A stretch of 64,000 nucleotides of DNA from Rhodococcus qingshengii JCM 15477 (GCF_023221595.1 NZ_CP096568.1:1-64000), one strand, 5' to 3'; positions 1 through 9,345 are shown, counted from the stretch's first letter. Program-made: numbers and translations. The notes: generated by a model not told the origin, from the letters alone.

Positions 1-11
1 CCGCGGCGCTC

Positions 12-34
12 CTCCCGACGCTGCGCGTCGGGAG
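12..34. repeat. Perfect 10-bp hairpin at window edge
   Basis: Arms 12-21 and 25-34 are perfectly complementary around a 3-nt loop. Just downstream the motif gagtcgctgcgctcc (about 45-59) recurs with one change at about 115-129 (gagtcgctccgctcc). This looks like the tail of a palindromic intergenic repeat or a terminator of a gene outside the window. No gene is supported between here and about 550; 390-545 is an unusually A/C-rich stretch with no credible start or ribosome site. Confidence 0.45.
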
Positions 35-550
35 ACGGAAGCGAGTCGCTGCGCTCCCCGCCAGGGAACCGCTGCGCGGCTCGCAGTGGGTCGAGTGCCG
101 TTGCCGTCGATCGAGTCGCTCCGCTCCTCTGAATTCCGAATCTTGGTTTTCACCAATCGAATTCATCGCAACGTCTAAACCGGTACCCGACACCCGAACG
201 AGGCTGGGAAGGAGGGGAGGGGTCACGAAAAGCGCCCCGTCTCGCGTCCACCGCCTCGTCATCATCATGCTCCCAATCATACACCCCCCCGACCGACCAA
301 ACGCAAAACAACCCGAAAACACGAAAGACCGAAACCCTCACCACTGCAAGAATATTCGATGTTGACGAAAAAACCACCGCGCGCAACCCACGAAACCAAC
401 TCAACATCAACATCATACCGAAACCTACTAACACACAACAACATTCAAAAACACCCAAAACGAGCCCACAACACCCCCACCCGACCCGGCACCACTCCCC
501 CACACCACCCAACCCGAACACCCCGCCGGCACCCAAAAACGCCGCCCGCG

Positions 551-1034
551 GTGTTTGCCCACGCGCGTGGAATCCCGTTCATCGACATATCGCTCGCCAC
601 TCCTGCAGATCTCGCACCGCTCTGGACGGGTGGAAGTGTCAAAGGAGGGGGCCTTCAGCTGACTACTGCCGACCCCGCCGCCTGGGTACCTCAGCGACCA
701 GACGACGCGGCCGACGTGCTCCTCGCCGGCGTGCAGGCCGAGAAATACGCATTCGGACACGTCGGCCGAACGAGCGGAGACGGTGATGCGCAGATACTGC
801 GCATGGGCATGGGTTGGGTCACCCCAGAACACGAAACCGAGCTCAAAGGTGCCATCAGCAGATTCGCTTTCGCGACTACGAGAAGATATGCCAGCCCGCT
901 ACGAGACCATCGCGCTAGTCGCCACGGAACTCACCCGCGACGTGAAAGTCGACGATTACGGCGCCTACTCCGACTTCGACGAAAGACCACGTCTGAGTGC
1001 TGAAGAAGTCGCTGCCATCATCGAGAACCACTGA
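551..1034 (+). pseudogene. Decayed hypothetical gene, frameshifted
   Basis: Two plus-strand frames together read like one protein. The first (from the GTG at 551) gives a coding-like stretch including LQLTTADPAAWVPQRPDD and ILRMGMGWVTPEHETE; the second, ending at 1034, gives MPARYETIALVATELTRD and RLSAEEVAAIIENH. Around 860-890 the reading passes through FRDYEK in the third frame before MPARYETI, so at least one small indel has broken the gene. I do not recognise the family. The start is uncertain: an AAAGGAGG-like site at about 639-646 could serve a start nearer 660. Confidence 0.4.
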
Positions 1035-1179
1035 CGATCGCACGGCCCTCGTCGATCTCCATCCGGTCACAAAAACGCGCTCTGCAAGCACCTGCGCTTC
1101 ACTCCGGCAGTTCTTTTCTTGCCGTTCACGCCGCTGATGACCGCATGGCCCGCAACCTCCACCCCTATATATGGAATAC

Positions 1180-2526
1180 CTAGACGATTCTGACGTCCTG
1201 TCGGTCCGTCGCGACCGCGACACCGTCCTTGACGACCCAGACCTGCACCCAATGGGCTCCGACGAAGCTGCTGTGCTCGGTGATTACTTCGCCGTACTCG
1301 TTGATTTCCCCCCGCTCCGCGTTTTGCCGACGGGCTTCCTCCCCGACGTTCCTGACCTTCCAAAACAGCTGGTACGGAGCAGGAGCAGTGCACTCTTCGA
1401 TTTTGAACTTCAGTGACCGCCCGATCGGAACGAGGTTACCTGCCTGCGGCAGCGGCCTGTAGCGGTGGAAACCTGACTTCGTCGGCGACATGCGTCCGAC
1501 CAATCTCACCGTATATGCCGGATCCAGTCGTGTCGGGATACCGAAATGCTGCTCGAGGAACTGCTCCCGGGGCGCGGGCTGTTCGGCATAATGCTGGGCG
1601 ATCGCAGCACTGAGCGCAGAGCGTGAGCCGCCGGCCGCAGCCGATGTCGACGCGGACCCGAAGTTCGTTCCGAAGACCGTCCTCCACGCGTCGACGCTCT
1701 CATCGGCAGGTGCGTCGAGGGCGCTCTGCATGTCTTTCGCCCACGTCGATAGCCTGCTCTTGAAGGTGACGAAAGCTGACTGCGGCCAGCGATCCGCCAG
1801 GTTCTGGCCGGTCTGGTCGTCGACGAACGGCACGAAAAAGTGCGAGTCCAAGTACGTTTTCAGGTCGTTGACCAGCGCGACGAGCGTGCGCGGCAGGTCC
1901 GTGTACGAGGTGAAGGGTTGGACGCGCCCGGCCAGCAGCGAGGACAGCACGACCGACGGTATTTCTGCAGAACTGTTGTCCCGCAGATATTTCATCAGCC
2001 GCACCGTCTTCACCAGATGCCCGCCGGCGGCCTTGTTCTGTCCTACGAACCAGGACGACAGGGCGGTGGGTTCGGCAAGAATGAACTGGTTTTTCGTTCG
2101 GTGAGTGATGTAGGTCAGACCGTCGGCTCGGGTGACGAACGGAACTATGTCGATGTGGAAGTCGCCTGCGTAGTCGATTGTGGCGCAACGCTTCCCTAGT
2201 TTCGCGTTGTCGCCGTAGCGTGCTGAATCATCGAACGCCTTGTGGAGCTTGATGGTGTAGTGCTTGGGTTCCCATCCGTCCACTTCCTTCATCGGCAACA
2301 GCACATCCGCGTCGAAATCGTTGCGTCGTTGCGGTTTGATGATCGTCCGGCTCGCGTAGGACCCTTGTGGAATCAGATCCCCGTCGAGACAGATCTGCAG
2401 ATCGGCGTGTTCGTTGACGAACGAATTGATCGCCTCGACACGAGCATTCAGTTTCTTCGTGCGATCCGGGTTGAGGTTGACGTGATCGTCGAGGAAAGCC
2501 TTGAATTCGTTGTGACGCGGAGTCAT
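1180..2526 (-). CDS. CBASS CD-NTase (cGAS/DncV-like nucleotidyltransferase)
   Basis: 448-aa nucleotidyltransferase predicted to make a cyclic oligonucleotide second messenger on phage infection. Seen: GS motif at residues 55-56 (QGSYASR), the catalytic acidic pair D72/D74 in DFDADVLL, third acid D126 in HIDIVPF, and a C-terminal domain from about residue 345 that resembles the AGS-C sensor domain (GFHRYRPLP, ending QDVRIV). The start chosen is the ATG at 2524-2526: it overlaps the effector stop codon (ATGA) and has GGAGGTGA 5 nt upstream, whereas the longer open frame reads through the effector gene. This pairing with an HNH-SAVED effector is the minimal two-gene CBASS layout; no Cap2/Cap3 ancillary genes are present. 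Clade (CdnD or CdnG) and nucleotide product cannot be assigned by eye. Confidence 0.9.
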   Translation of the reverse strand: MTPRHNEFKAFLDDHVNLNPDRTKKLNARVEAINSFVNEHADLQICLDGDLIPQGSYASRTIIKPQRRNDFDADVLLPMKEVDGWEPKHYTIKLHKAFDDSARYGDNAKLGKRCATIDYAGDFHIDIVPFVTRADGLTYITHRTKNQFILAEPTALSSWFVGQNKAAGGHLVKTVRLMKYLRDNSSAEIPSVVLSSLLAGRVQPFTSYTDLPRTLVALVNDLKTYLDSHFFVPFVDDQTGQNLADRWPQSAFVTFKSRLSTWAKDMQSALDAPADESVDAWRTVFGTNFGSASTSAAAGGSRSALSAAIAQHYAEQPAPREQFLEQHFGIPTRLDPAYTVRLVGRMSPTKSGFHRYRPLPQAGNLVPIGRSLKFKIEECTAPAPYQLFWKVRNVGEEARRQNAERGEINEYGEVITEHSSFVGAHWVQVWVVKDGVAVATDRQDVRIV

Positions 2527-3692
2527 CCGGTCACCTCCAGAACCCGTGTGTAGGTCGCATGGTCCGTACGTTGGTACAGGACCAGGTCCGGTTGCGCGGT
2601 TCTCATCCTGTCCCGCCCCATCTGAATCGCCGCCGTGACCGGGACTGCGGCGATCACATGAATCCTCCGTGCGCTCGGCCATTGCCGCTCGACCTGCACG
2701 ACACACGCGCGCCAGGCTTTGGCGAACGCGTCGAGGGCGCGCGGTGAATCGATCAGACCCGATCGAGGGTCCTCAGTCGTGGGGCGAACTTCGAGAAGAG
2801 GCAGCCCACGGAGAGCATCAGGGATCCGCTCGGTGTTGACATCGGCAGAGACACTGACCATCACGACGATCTCGCTGTCGTCTCCGGCTCCCTCGCTGCG
2901 GACGACGACATCGAAATCCGGTGCCGGATCCGGGTGTTGAGGCCACGTCCACGGACTGCCGGTACTGCCGCGATGACGTTCGAACAGCAATGTTTCCGTC
3001 TTGTCGTCCAGCCTGGAACCGAGATACACCAACAGCGGGATCGGAGCGATTGCAAACACACTGACATGCGTCGTGTCGCCATGGGCGATGGCGTCCTGCA
3101 CCTTCGTCAGCTCCTTGTCGATCGCTGCTTTCCCGCTGTCCCAGAACCACTCCTGCCCCTCGTTGCCGGGAAGCTGTACGAAGAAATCGCCCGTTCGCGT
3201 GTCCTCACCGAATCCCGTCAGGTTCCGATCGAGCAGAGCTTCGGCGAGTTGCCCCGGCGCAACACCGGAGGTGCTCTCGCGTACCGCGCCCACCATCCGC
3301 ACCACGGTGGTCTGACGCAGCGTCGCGAAATCGGTGACCTCACGCACCCGGCGCTCGTGCCGACGTTTCTTGTCCGCCAGATACTCCTCGGTATACAGCG
3401 GGATCAATTCCGCCGAATCGATACTCTTGTGACACGAATGGCACAACAACAAAAGATTCGATTCCGCATTACGATCCGCGACGTCCGCGCTTGTACGCGG
3501 AGACTTTTCACCCGACGTCGCCCCCACATTATGGGCAATCTCCCCGACCAACACAGTGTGCATCGGCGACGAACGCGAATCCAAAAGCCACTGCGAACAC
3601 AGAACACACCGACCAGCAGCACGCGCCCAAATTCTCCGCCGAACCGTCTCGGAGATTTCCTCACGCTTGACCACAGAATTTCTCGCCGCCAC
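2523..3692 (-). CDS. cap5: CBASS effector: HNH endonuclease-SAVED protein (Cap5-like)
   Basis: 389-aa protein with an N-terminal HNH nuclease (C29-x2-C32, H54 in EIAHN, N79, C84-x2-C87-H88) and a C-terminal SAVED domain (about 180-385; FDVVVRSEG, LLEVRPTTEDP, IHVIAAVPVTAAIQMG). In the Cap5 family the SAVED domain binds the cyclic nucleotide and the HNH domain then degrades DNA indiscriminately, killing the infected cell. Translation starts at GTG 3690-3692 with GGTGGGAGAG just upstream. It is the first gene of the operon and is translationally coupled by a 4-nt overlap to the CD-NTase. Zinc/metal ligands look intact, so the effector should be functional. Confidence 0.92.
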   Translation of the reverse strand: MAARNSVVKREEISETVRRRIWARAAGRCVLCSQWLLDSRSSPMHTVLVGEIAHNVGATSGEKSPRTSADVADRNAESNLLLLCHSCHKSIDSAELIPLYTEEYLADKKRRHERRVREVTDFATLRQTTVVRMVGAVRESTSGVAPGQLAEALLDRNLTGFGEDTRTGDFFVQLPGNEGQEWFWDSGKAAIDKELTKVQDAIAHGDTTHVSVFAIAPIPLLVYLGSRLDDKTETLLFERHRGSTGSPWTWPQHPDPAPDFDVVVRSEGAGDDSEIVVMVSVSADVNTERIPDALRGLPLLEVRPTTEDPRSGLIDSPRALDAFAKAWRACVVQVERQWPSARRIHVIAAVPVTAAIQMGRDRMRTAQPDLVLYQRTDHATYTRVLEVTG

Positions 3693-4244
3693 CGAATCTC
3701 TCCCACCTGTATTAGTTCGACGGGATATTACGGCGTACCTACGACATCAATTGGCCCCATTTTCGAAGACAGATTCGCACTATCGAAGATGTTGCCACGT
3801 CAACCGAAGGCAGCCAGTACTTTCGCGAGGAGAATCTATGATGGCTCACTTGATCGTTAGCTACGCGGCACACCGTTCGCGGCCTTGGACTGGGTAGAAA
3901 ACAGCTTGCCGATCCTCTGGAACTTTCCGGGCCCGAGTCGACGCGATATCGGCCGGTATCCCCACCGACGTCGCGGTGCACCACAGGCATTGCCCCACAA
4001 CTTCCCTAAGCGGTTCGGGCTACCGCCGTCCTTCTGCGCACCCCGAACCCTACGAGGTGATTACACACGGTAGCTTGTTGATAGCCACAGGCGATCGATG
4101 TTACCGTCAACCACGATCGTTGATCACGCACGCACTTCATCAGGTCGGGGCCGAATGGAGCACCCGAACCGATGCCAGAACATCCATCTCCGACACCACA
4201 CCGTGTCGTAGACCAACCCCCACACCATCGTGGCGGAGATTCCC
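3693..4244. other. Gene-free stretch upstream of the CBASS operon
   Basis: About 550 bp with no convincing gene. The 3700-3850 part is more AT-rich than its surroundings and presumably carries the minus-strand promoter of the CBASS operon. A GAGGAG-preceded ATG at 3838 on the plus strand opens only an 18-codon frame. Confidence 0.4.
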
Positions 4245-4475
4245 GTGCTCACTAAATTCCGGCGCGAAGCAGCCATACTCGCGGCCTACCTCTCCCAATT
4301 CGAGAACCCCGACACCGACAACGCAGAACACCTTCCCACCGGCGTCACCCCCGAATCACACGCTCAGGCACACGCCGACTATCAGCAGGCCTGCCAATGG
4401 CTCGCCGCAACCGCATGCACCGACGACGACGTCGCCGCCCTCGCACACATGCGCCGCCACTACGGCTTCCCCTGA
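4245..4475 (+). CDS. Small hypothetical protein
   Basis: 76-aa acidic, probably helical protein (starts MLTKFRREAAILAAYLSQFE, ends AHMRRHYGFP). The GTG at 4245 is preferred over the upstream in-frame GTG at 4230 because GGCGGAG lies 7 nt before it. No known domain recognised; no signal peptide or membrane segment. It stands alone between the CBASS operon and another tiny gene. Confidence 0.55.
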   Translation: MLTKFRREAAILAAYLSQFENPDTDNAEHLPTGVTPESHAQAHADYQQACQWLAATACTDDDVAALAHMRRHYGFP

Positions 4476-4696
4476 CCCACGAACCCGGGCCCGACTACGG
4501 CAGCAGACTCCATGGCCCACCGCCGTACATCTCGACGACACCGACACCGACACCGACACCACCGCACCGACCCGTATACGGATCGCCTACGCACACTCCT
4601 GAACGCACCTCTCGGGCCAGCACATCTGGGACGGGACTAGTTGCCGTACAATATAATTCGATTCAGATGTACAACACCTAGAGGACCAGACAGACG

Positions 4697-4891
4697 ATGA
4701 ACGAGGGATACTTCCGCACACAATGCCGACACTGCGGCGACCTCGCCTACGAAGGACCCTGGATCCCACCACAGCGGCGCCACCACATCCATCAACGCCA
4801 CCGGACAACCTGCACCCACAGTGCCCCGAAACAGCATCAGCCACAACCAGTACTCACCCTCGTCGGCGCCGCCTCGGCCGACACCCACTGA
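4697..4891 (+). CDS. Small putative zinc-finger protein
   Basis: 64-aa protein opening MNEGYFRTQCRHCGDLAYEG, with C-x2-C at residues 10-13 followed by a histidine-rich segment (HHIHQRHRTTC); a C2H/C-type zinc site is plausible. A GAGGA ribosome site precedes the ATG by about 9 nt. The tail is low complexity and could reflect a frameshift. Family not recognised. The next 230 bp to 5121 hold nothing I can support. Confidence 0.45.
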   Translation: MNEGYFRTQCRHCGDLAYEGPWIPPQRRHHIHQRHRTTCTHSAPKQHQPQPVLTLVGAASADTH

Positions 4892-5121
4892 CAACCTCTC
4901 AGAGAAATCAACCGGCAACGGCCCGGACGCACTCGCGCCGCCAGCACGGGGGCACACACACCACGCCGCTCCCAGATGGAGGCCACAAATCAGCCGGCCG
5001 CCCAGATTTTCTCGTCCCGACTTCCTCTGTGACACCCTCGAGTGCAACCGGATCAACGGCCGCACCGACAGCGCGTATACCGCGAACTAGGTCACCGCGT
5101 GAACCGTTGCAGCGCAATTAC

Positions 5122-5478
5122 TTAGGGCGCACCGCGGCGGGGCGTATCGGCCGCGCAGCCTTCTTCTCCGTCATGTGAATCGGAGGGCACCAACGACCAG
5201 CCACCTTCTTCGAGCCGGCGAGAGACGCGTTCGATGTCCTCCTCGGACGGTTCTTCATCGATGGTGCCTGCGATCAGATCGCGAACGCGCACATAATCGA
5301 TGTGGCGATCTGGAGTCTCATGGGCACGTTCGACAGACATGGCCACCACTTGGTCCATTTCGTCGTCGCCCAATCTGCGGCGCAGGACAGCCAGCAACGC
5401 GAAATGGTCCTTTTCGGGAATACCCTCCGGGTAACCACTGCGAAGCCAGTCGAGCACCGCTTTCACTGGGTGATGCAC
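5122..5478 (-). CDS. DUF3349 family protein
   Basis: 118-aa protein whose opening (HPVKAVLDWLRSGYPEGIP, then DHFALLAVLRRRLGDDE) matches the DUF3349 family of small mycobacterial and rhodococcal proteins; known members are small helical-bundle proteins of unknown role. Start is GTG 5476-5478 with a textbook AAGGAGG 5 nt upstream. The last 40 residues are acidic and probably disordered. No operon partner; it is read divergently from the plus-strand genes on its left. Confidence 0.8.
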   Translation of the reverse strand: MHHPVKAVLDWLRSGYPEGIPEKDHFALLAVLRRRLGDDEMDQVVAMSVERAHETPDRHIDYVRVRDLIAGTIDEEPSEEDIERVSRRLEEGGWSLVPSDSHDGEEGCAADTPRRGAP

Positions 5479-5712
5479 CTACCCCTCCTTCTACGAGACT
5501 CACGCAGCCGAGTACGAGGACAAAGAGCCTGGCCTGCCTGTCCGTCAGTAACGACCAGACGGTTCGTCCATCACCGTGCCCGCAGGAAGGCCACACCGTT
5601 AGACCCGGCGGGGGATTCGCAGTCCCGAACGGAGGCACCGACGACGCCGACGACCTCCATGCCACGTACAACCGGCGCACCACCGCCCTTGCCGTGCGGT
5701 GGCTGCCGTGAA

Positions 5713-5874
5713 CTACGCCGCGTGCAGAATCCGCAGAGGTGCGTGCTCGACGCGCCGCTCCGGCGTCATCGTCGGCGACGCTGCATCCCTACCGGCTCCG
5801 ACGACCGCGCGCCACCACGCTTCGCGTTCCTCGGATTCGGGCCACACCACGACATCGAAGTCACTGACATCCAT
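5713..5874 (-). CDS. Small hypothetical protein, 53 aa
   Basis: A short minus-strand frame from ATG 5872-5874 to TAG 5713-5715, with AAGGAG 7 nt upstream. The peptide begins MDVSDFDVVVWPESEEREAW and ends EHAPLRILHAA: acidic, tryptophan-rich, no membrane segment. The good ribosome site and G/C-ending codons argue for a real gene. Function unknown. Confidence 0.55.
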   Translation of the reverse strand: MDVSDFDVVVWPESEEREAWWRAVVGAGRDAASPTMTPERRVEHAPLRILHAA

Positions 5875-6038
5875 GCGTCTACTCCTTCACCCATCTTCCC
5901 GCCTGTTACCCAGCTCACATTTCTGTAAACGCTTCACAGTCCCGCAACCGGGCCGCCCACCGCCGACTACGGCATTCAGGCAAAGGCAGGAACTGGTCGG
6001 TGAGGCAAATATGAGGCGGCCTGCGGACACGAATCGCT

Positions 6039-6050
6039 CCCCCCCCCCCC
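6039..6050. repeat. Run of 12 C residues
   Basis: A homopolymer of 12 C in the gene-poor interval between the 53-aa gene and the ORF at 6115. Such a tract is slippage-prone in replication and in sequencing. Nothing else is supported in 5875-6114. Confidence 0.8.
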
Positions 6051-6114
6051 GGTCGAGCGCTGGGTGCCTGTCCGACGAGGCCACCGTCTCTGAGCTAAGT
6101 TCGCCCCCGGCGAA

Positions 6115-6540
6115 TCATTGGCGGATGGCCGGACGCACAGGCGGAGGCGTGTACCGCGAACAGCGCCCCCGCGCAGGACTTCTCCACCGTATCGGCTCGC
6201 TGAACAACTCCACCCGCCTCAGGTCGCGAAGAAACCCACTCACGCACTCCCACAACGCATCAGCACACACCGGAGCAGCGGGGCCCACCAACCCGATCAA
6301 CAAACCGAACACCACATCGTCGTCACCGTCCACGACCGCCTCGTAGGACCCGATCAACACCCCGTCATCGGGAAACCGCCCACGAAGCTGCCTCAACTCC
6401 CGCAGAAACTTCTGCCGGCACACACCAACGCTCACGCGCTTCCGTCCCTCCCCCGCTCGACCGGCCGGACACACCCCACGAACAGACGATAACGATCGCA
6501 CCGCTGCCCACTCGCCTGCGCTCTCCCTGACTGGAACCAC
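6115..6540 (-). CDS. Possible hypothetical protein (weak)
   Basis: Open minus-strand frame of 141 codons from a GTG at 6538. The middle (FLRELRQLRGRFPDDGVLIG, VFGLLIGLVGPAAPVCADAL) looks like folded protein, but the ends are low complexity and no family is recognised. A later GTG near 6440 after GGGAGGGACGGAAG is an alternative start. Kept only as a weak candidate. Confidence 0.25.
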   Translation of the reverse strand: MVPVRESAGEWAAVRSLSSVRGVCPAGRAGEGRKRVSVGVCRQKFLRELRQLRGRFPDDGVLIGSYEAVVDGDDDVVFGLLIGLVGPAAPVCADALWECVSGFLRDLRRVELFSEPIRWRSPARGRCSRYTPPPVRPAIRQ

Positions 6541-6623
6541 GCGTCGCCGCCACCCGCCCGATCCGATATAACTTCATCGAACAAACAAGCGGAGAAAAAG
6601 ATCAGGATCGAAAGGGCATACGA

Positions 6624-7271
6624 GTGTCGACGGCGGACGAAGGAACACTAGGCCCGATCGCGAAAGCCGGTGCCCCACACCGAGTCGGAGGATTCCTCTA
6701 CCACCGCCGCGGCGACCGATGGGAATGGTCCGACACCGTCGCCCGCATGCACGGATACGACCCCGCCACCATCACCCCGACCACCGAACTGCTCCTCTCC
6801 CACAAACACCCCGACGACAGAGCCCACGTCGCCCACACCCTGCACACCATCCGCACCACCGGCGGAGCATTCAGCAGCCGCCACCGCATCATCGACACCC
6901 ACGGGCACACCCGCTCGGTCGTGGTCGTCGGCGACCGCGTCCTCGACGAGCACGGTGAGGTCATCGGCAGTTCCGGCTTCTACATCGACATCACCGACAC
7001 CATCGACACCACTGTCACCGAAGCAGTCGACGATGCCGTCGCCGACCTCACCGCCTCCCGCGGTGCGATCGAACTAGCCAAAGGGATGCTCATGCTCATC
7101 TACCGCATCCCCGCCGACCGCGCCTTCGACGTCCTCGTCTGGCACTCCCAACAAACGAACGTCAAACTCCGCGACATCGCCGAAGGGCTCCTCACCCGAG
7201 TAGCAGCCGACCTCGACGTCCCCACAGCGGTACGCACACACTTCGATCATCTCCTGCTCCACACCACCTGA
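6624..7271 (+). CDS. PAS-ANTAR domain regulator
   Basis: 215-aa protein with a PAS sensor domain (about 18-120; FLYHRRGDRWEWSDTVARMH, FYIDITDTID) and a C-terminal ANTAR RNA-binding domain (about 150-205; AIELAKGMLMLIYRIPADRA and LRDIAEGLL). ANTAR proteins bind tandem RNA hairpins and prevent transcription termination; PAS-ANTAR fusions are common in Rhodococcus and Mycobacterium. Start is GTG 6624 with GAAAGGG about 8 nt upstream. It lies just before an anti-sigma/sigma pair in the same direction, consistent with a general-stress module, although about 230 bp separate them so it is probably its own transcript. Confidence 0.88.
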   Translation: MSTADEGTLGPIAKAGAPHRVGGFLYHRRGDRWEWSDTVARMHGYDPATITPTTELLLSHKHPDDRAHVAHTLHTIRTTGGAFSSRHRIIDTHGHTRSVVVVGDRVLDEHGEVIGSSGFYIDITDTIDTTVTEAVDDAVADLTASRGAIELAKGMLMLIYRIPADRAFDVLVWHSQQTNVKLRDIAEGLLTRVAADLDVPTAVRTHFDHLLLHTT

Positions 7272-7501
7272 CACACGCTGCGACGCGCAGCGCAGCGTGT
7301 GTTCGTCATGGCCGCGAGCACCGGATCACACTGATAGCGAGGATTCGTCCCCAGCAGCATCGCATCGGGCGTGCCCGCCGCTTCTGTCTCCGATCGCGCC
7401 TACCGTACTGCGATAACCTGGCATCGAATGCCCAACATTCCGTGAAGCGCCCTCACCACCTGGGAATACGATGCTCACGACCCCAATCAGGAGCATCCCA
7501 C

Positions 7502-7935
7502 GTGACATCACAGACCCAAGCACTCAACATCCCGGCCGCAGCCACACCGTCCCTCTCCGTCCCCGCGTCCGCTGACCAGCTCGCTTTGTTGCGCGCGATG
7601 GTGCGGGCGGCAGCCGACCACCACGGCATACCCATGGACGCAGTGGCCGACCTCGTCCTCGCCATCGACGAAGCCGCCACCACCCTCATCAACCACGCCC
7701 GCCGCTCCAGCACCCTGGTATGCGCCTTCGCACCGTCGCCGACCCCAACACCCTGCGAGTGGTCCTGACCGCAACAACCTCATCCCCCGTCGACGCCAGT
7801 ACATCCTCGTTCGGTTGGCTCGTCCTCAAGACACTCGTCGACTACGTCGCGCTCGAACAAACACCCGCCACAACCACCGAAGGCGACGCGACTGCGACGA
7901 TCACCTTGGAGAAAACCCTCCCGGCACGCTCATGA
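7502..7935 (+). pseudogene. RsbW-like anti-sigma factor, frameshifted
   Basis: Serine-kinase/anti-sigma fold of the RsbW/SpoIIAB type split over two frames. The first half (GTG 7502, CAGGAG 8 nt upstream) carries the N-box-like LVLAIDEAATTLINHA and runs to a stop at 7766-7768; the second half (VADPNTLRVVLTAT ... SFGWLVLKTLVDYVAL) continues in the -1 frame and stops at 7933-7935. Joining CAFAP to VADPN near 7735 restores one protein of about 144 aa, so one base is missing there, or a -1 frameshift is used. The second frame ends in an ATGA overlap with the sigma factor, showing that the ancestral gene was coupled to it. If truly broken, the sigma factor would lack its cognate inhibitor. Confidence 0.75.
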
Positions 7936-8705
7936 CCGCCGCCCCAGGCAAGGACAACCCCTACACACACCTCACCGCACTCTTCGCGGACATGAGCACG
8001 CTTCCCGCAGGCGATCCCGAACGCGAACGCCTACGCACGCAGATCATCGAAGCAGGGCTGCCGATCGCCGTCAACATCGCCGCCCGATACCGCGGCCGCG
8101 GACAATCTCACGACGACCTCGTCCAGGTCGCCCGCCTCGGCCTGGTCAACGCCGTCAACCGCTTCGACCTCGACAAAGGGAAAGACTTTTTGTCCTTCGC
8201 CGTTCCCACGATGATGGGAGAAGTGCGCAAACACTTCCGCGACAAAGGCTGGGGTGTCCGCGTCCCGCGCTCACTGCAGGAAAACTACCTCGCACTAAAG
8301 AAAGCACAATCCTCGCTCACCCAACGCCTCGGCCGCGAACCCACCACCCCCGAGCTCGCCGACGAGATCGGCGTCGACCCATCCGAGATCGGGCAGATCG
8401 TCGCCGCCGGCGACTCGTACCAGTCGACGTCCCTCGACGTCGAAACCTTCAAAGACGGCGTCGCCATCGGAGACACACTCGGAGACTACGACACCGCCCT
8501 CGACGGCATCGACAACCACGAAACCCTCCGACCGGCCCTCCTTGCCCTCCCCGAACGAGAACGCACCATCCTGCTCTACCGATTCTTCGGCGAACTCACC
8601 CAAGCTGAAATCGCAGCCAAAGTCGGCCTCTCCCAAATGCACGTCTCCCGACTACTCACCCAATCCCTCGACCAACTCCGCATCGAACTCGGAAAACTCA
8701 CCTGA
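7932..8705 (+). CDS. SigF/SigB-family RNA polymerase sigma factor
   Basis: 257-aa group 3 (stress/sporulation type) sigma-70 factor. Region 2 is visible in YRGRGQSHDDLVQVARLGLV and FLSFAVPTMMGEVRKHFRDK, region 3 in REPTTPELADEIGVDPSEI, region 4 helix-turn-helix in LTQAEIAAKVGLSQMHVSRL. The ATG at 7932 lies within an ATGA overlap with the RsbW-like frame, so the longer upstream open frame is not the start. Known relatives direct general stress or stationary-phase regulons and are held by the anti-sigma factor encoded just upstream. Confidence 0.9.
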   Translation: MTAAPGKDNPYTHLTALFADMSTLPAGDPERERLRTQIIEAGLPIAVNIAARYRGRGQSHDDLVQVARLGLVNAVNRFDLDKGKDFLSFAVPTMMGEVRKHFRDKGWGVRVPRSLQENYLALKKAQSSLTQRLGREPTTPELADEIGVDPSEIGQIVAAGDSYQSTSLDVETFKDGVAIGDTLGDYDTALDGIDNHETLRPALLALPERERTILLYRFFGELTQAEIAAKVGLSQMHVSRLLTQSLDQLRIELGKLT

Positions 8706-9345
8706 AACCCGAATTCGCCCAATGTTTTTTGAATCTCCTCCCCGGCTTCGTGATCGCAAAGACAACGCCGGTGTTTGACCTGCCTCTCCGGCGGGAAGCT
8801 TCGGATCGGTCCGCCGGACAGTGCACCCCCACTCCGGCCCGGCGGACCCCACACACCCTCCCCACCGGCACCTCACACCAATCACCTAGGTGTCAGCGAG
8901 ACACCCCACACAGACCGCGCACGGAAACCGTTGCACAGGAATGTAATCGACAGCCGATCTCCCGATCTCATTCAGCTCTTCGGGAGTTCGATCCCAGTCG
9001 ATGCCTGCTCCCTGACGGAGCTCCGTCTTCCTGCACGTGGTCACGCTTGGCAGTTCGAGGGTCGACGGAGTTCCCCAACAGAGGGTTCGGTGCCGACGTT
9101 CTTTGTCCCGGGTACCAACCCATCAACGCCGCTCCGCGCGGCCAATTGCGGGAGAGGCCAAGACGAGTATCGCCCTGCGAGCCGCTGGACGCCCTTCTCG
9201 CTGCCCGGTCCTGCGACGCGCCATACCCAACCCAGGTCCGGGCGGCCGATGTCGTACCATAGTGGATTCACGCCGATCAGATGAATCGAGTTAGCACGGT
9301 TCATATTTCAGTAAATCATCTCGACTAGCACTAGCCGTGCCCAGC
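8706..9345. other. Gene-free stretch with a duplicated segment
   Basis: No gene recognised. The part at about 9088-9195 is a divergent copy of about 61246-61345 (see separate entry). The rest shows no ribosome site or conserved frame. Confidence 0.5.
9088..9195. repeat. Dispersed repeat, copy A (partner at about 61246-61345)
   Basis: The two segments share blocks such as ttctttg(t/c)cccgggtacca, then a GCCGCT-x-CG-x-GCGGCCA stem, GAGAGG, and AGCCGCTGGAC in the same order and spacing, roughly three quarters identical by eye. Neither copy lies in a convincing gene. It could be the end of a lost mobile element or a recombination scar. Confidence 0.6.

Noticed and set aside
2934..3860. 308-codon plus-strand open frame opposite the HNH-SAVED gene
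   Set aside because: Antisense shadow; composition low complexity, no ribosome site or homology pattern.
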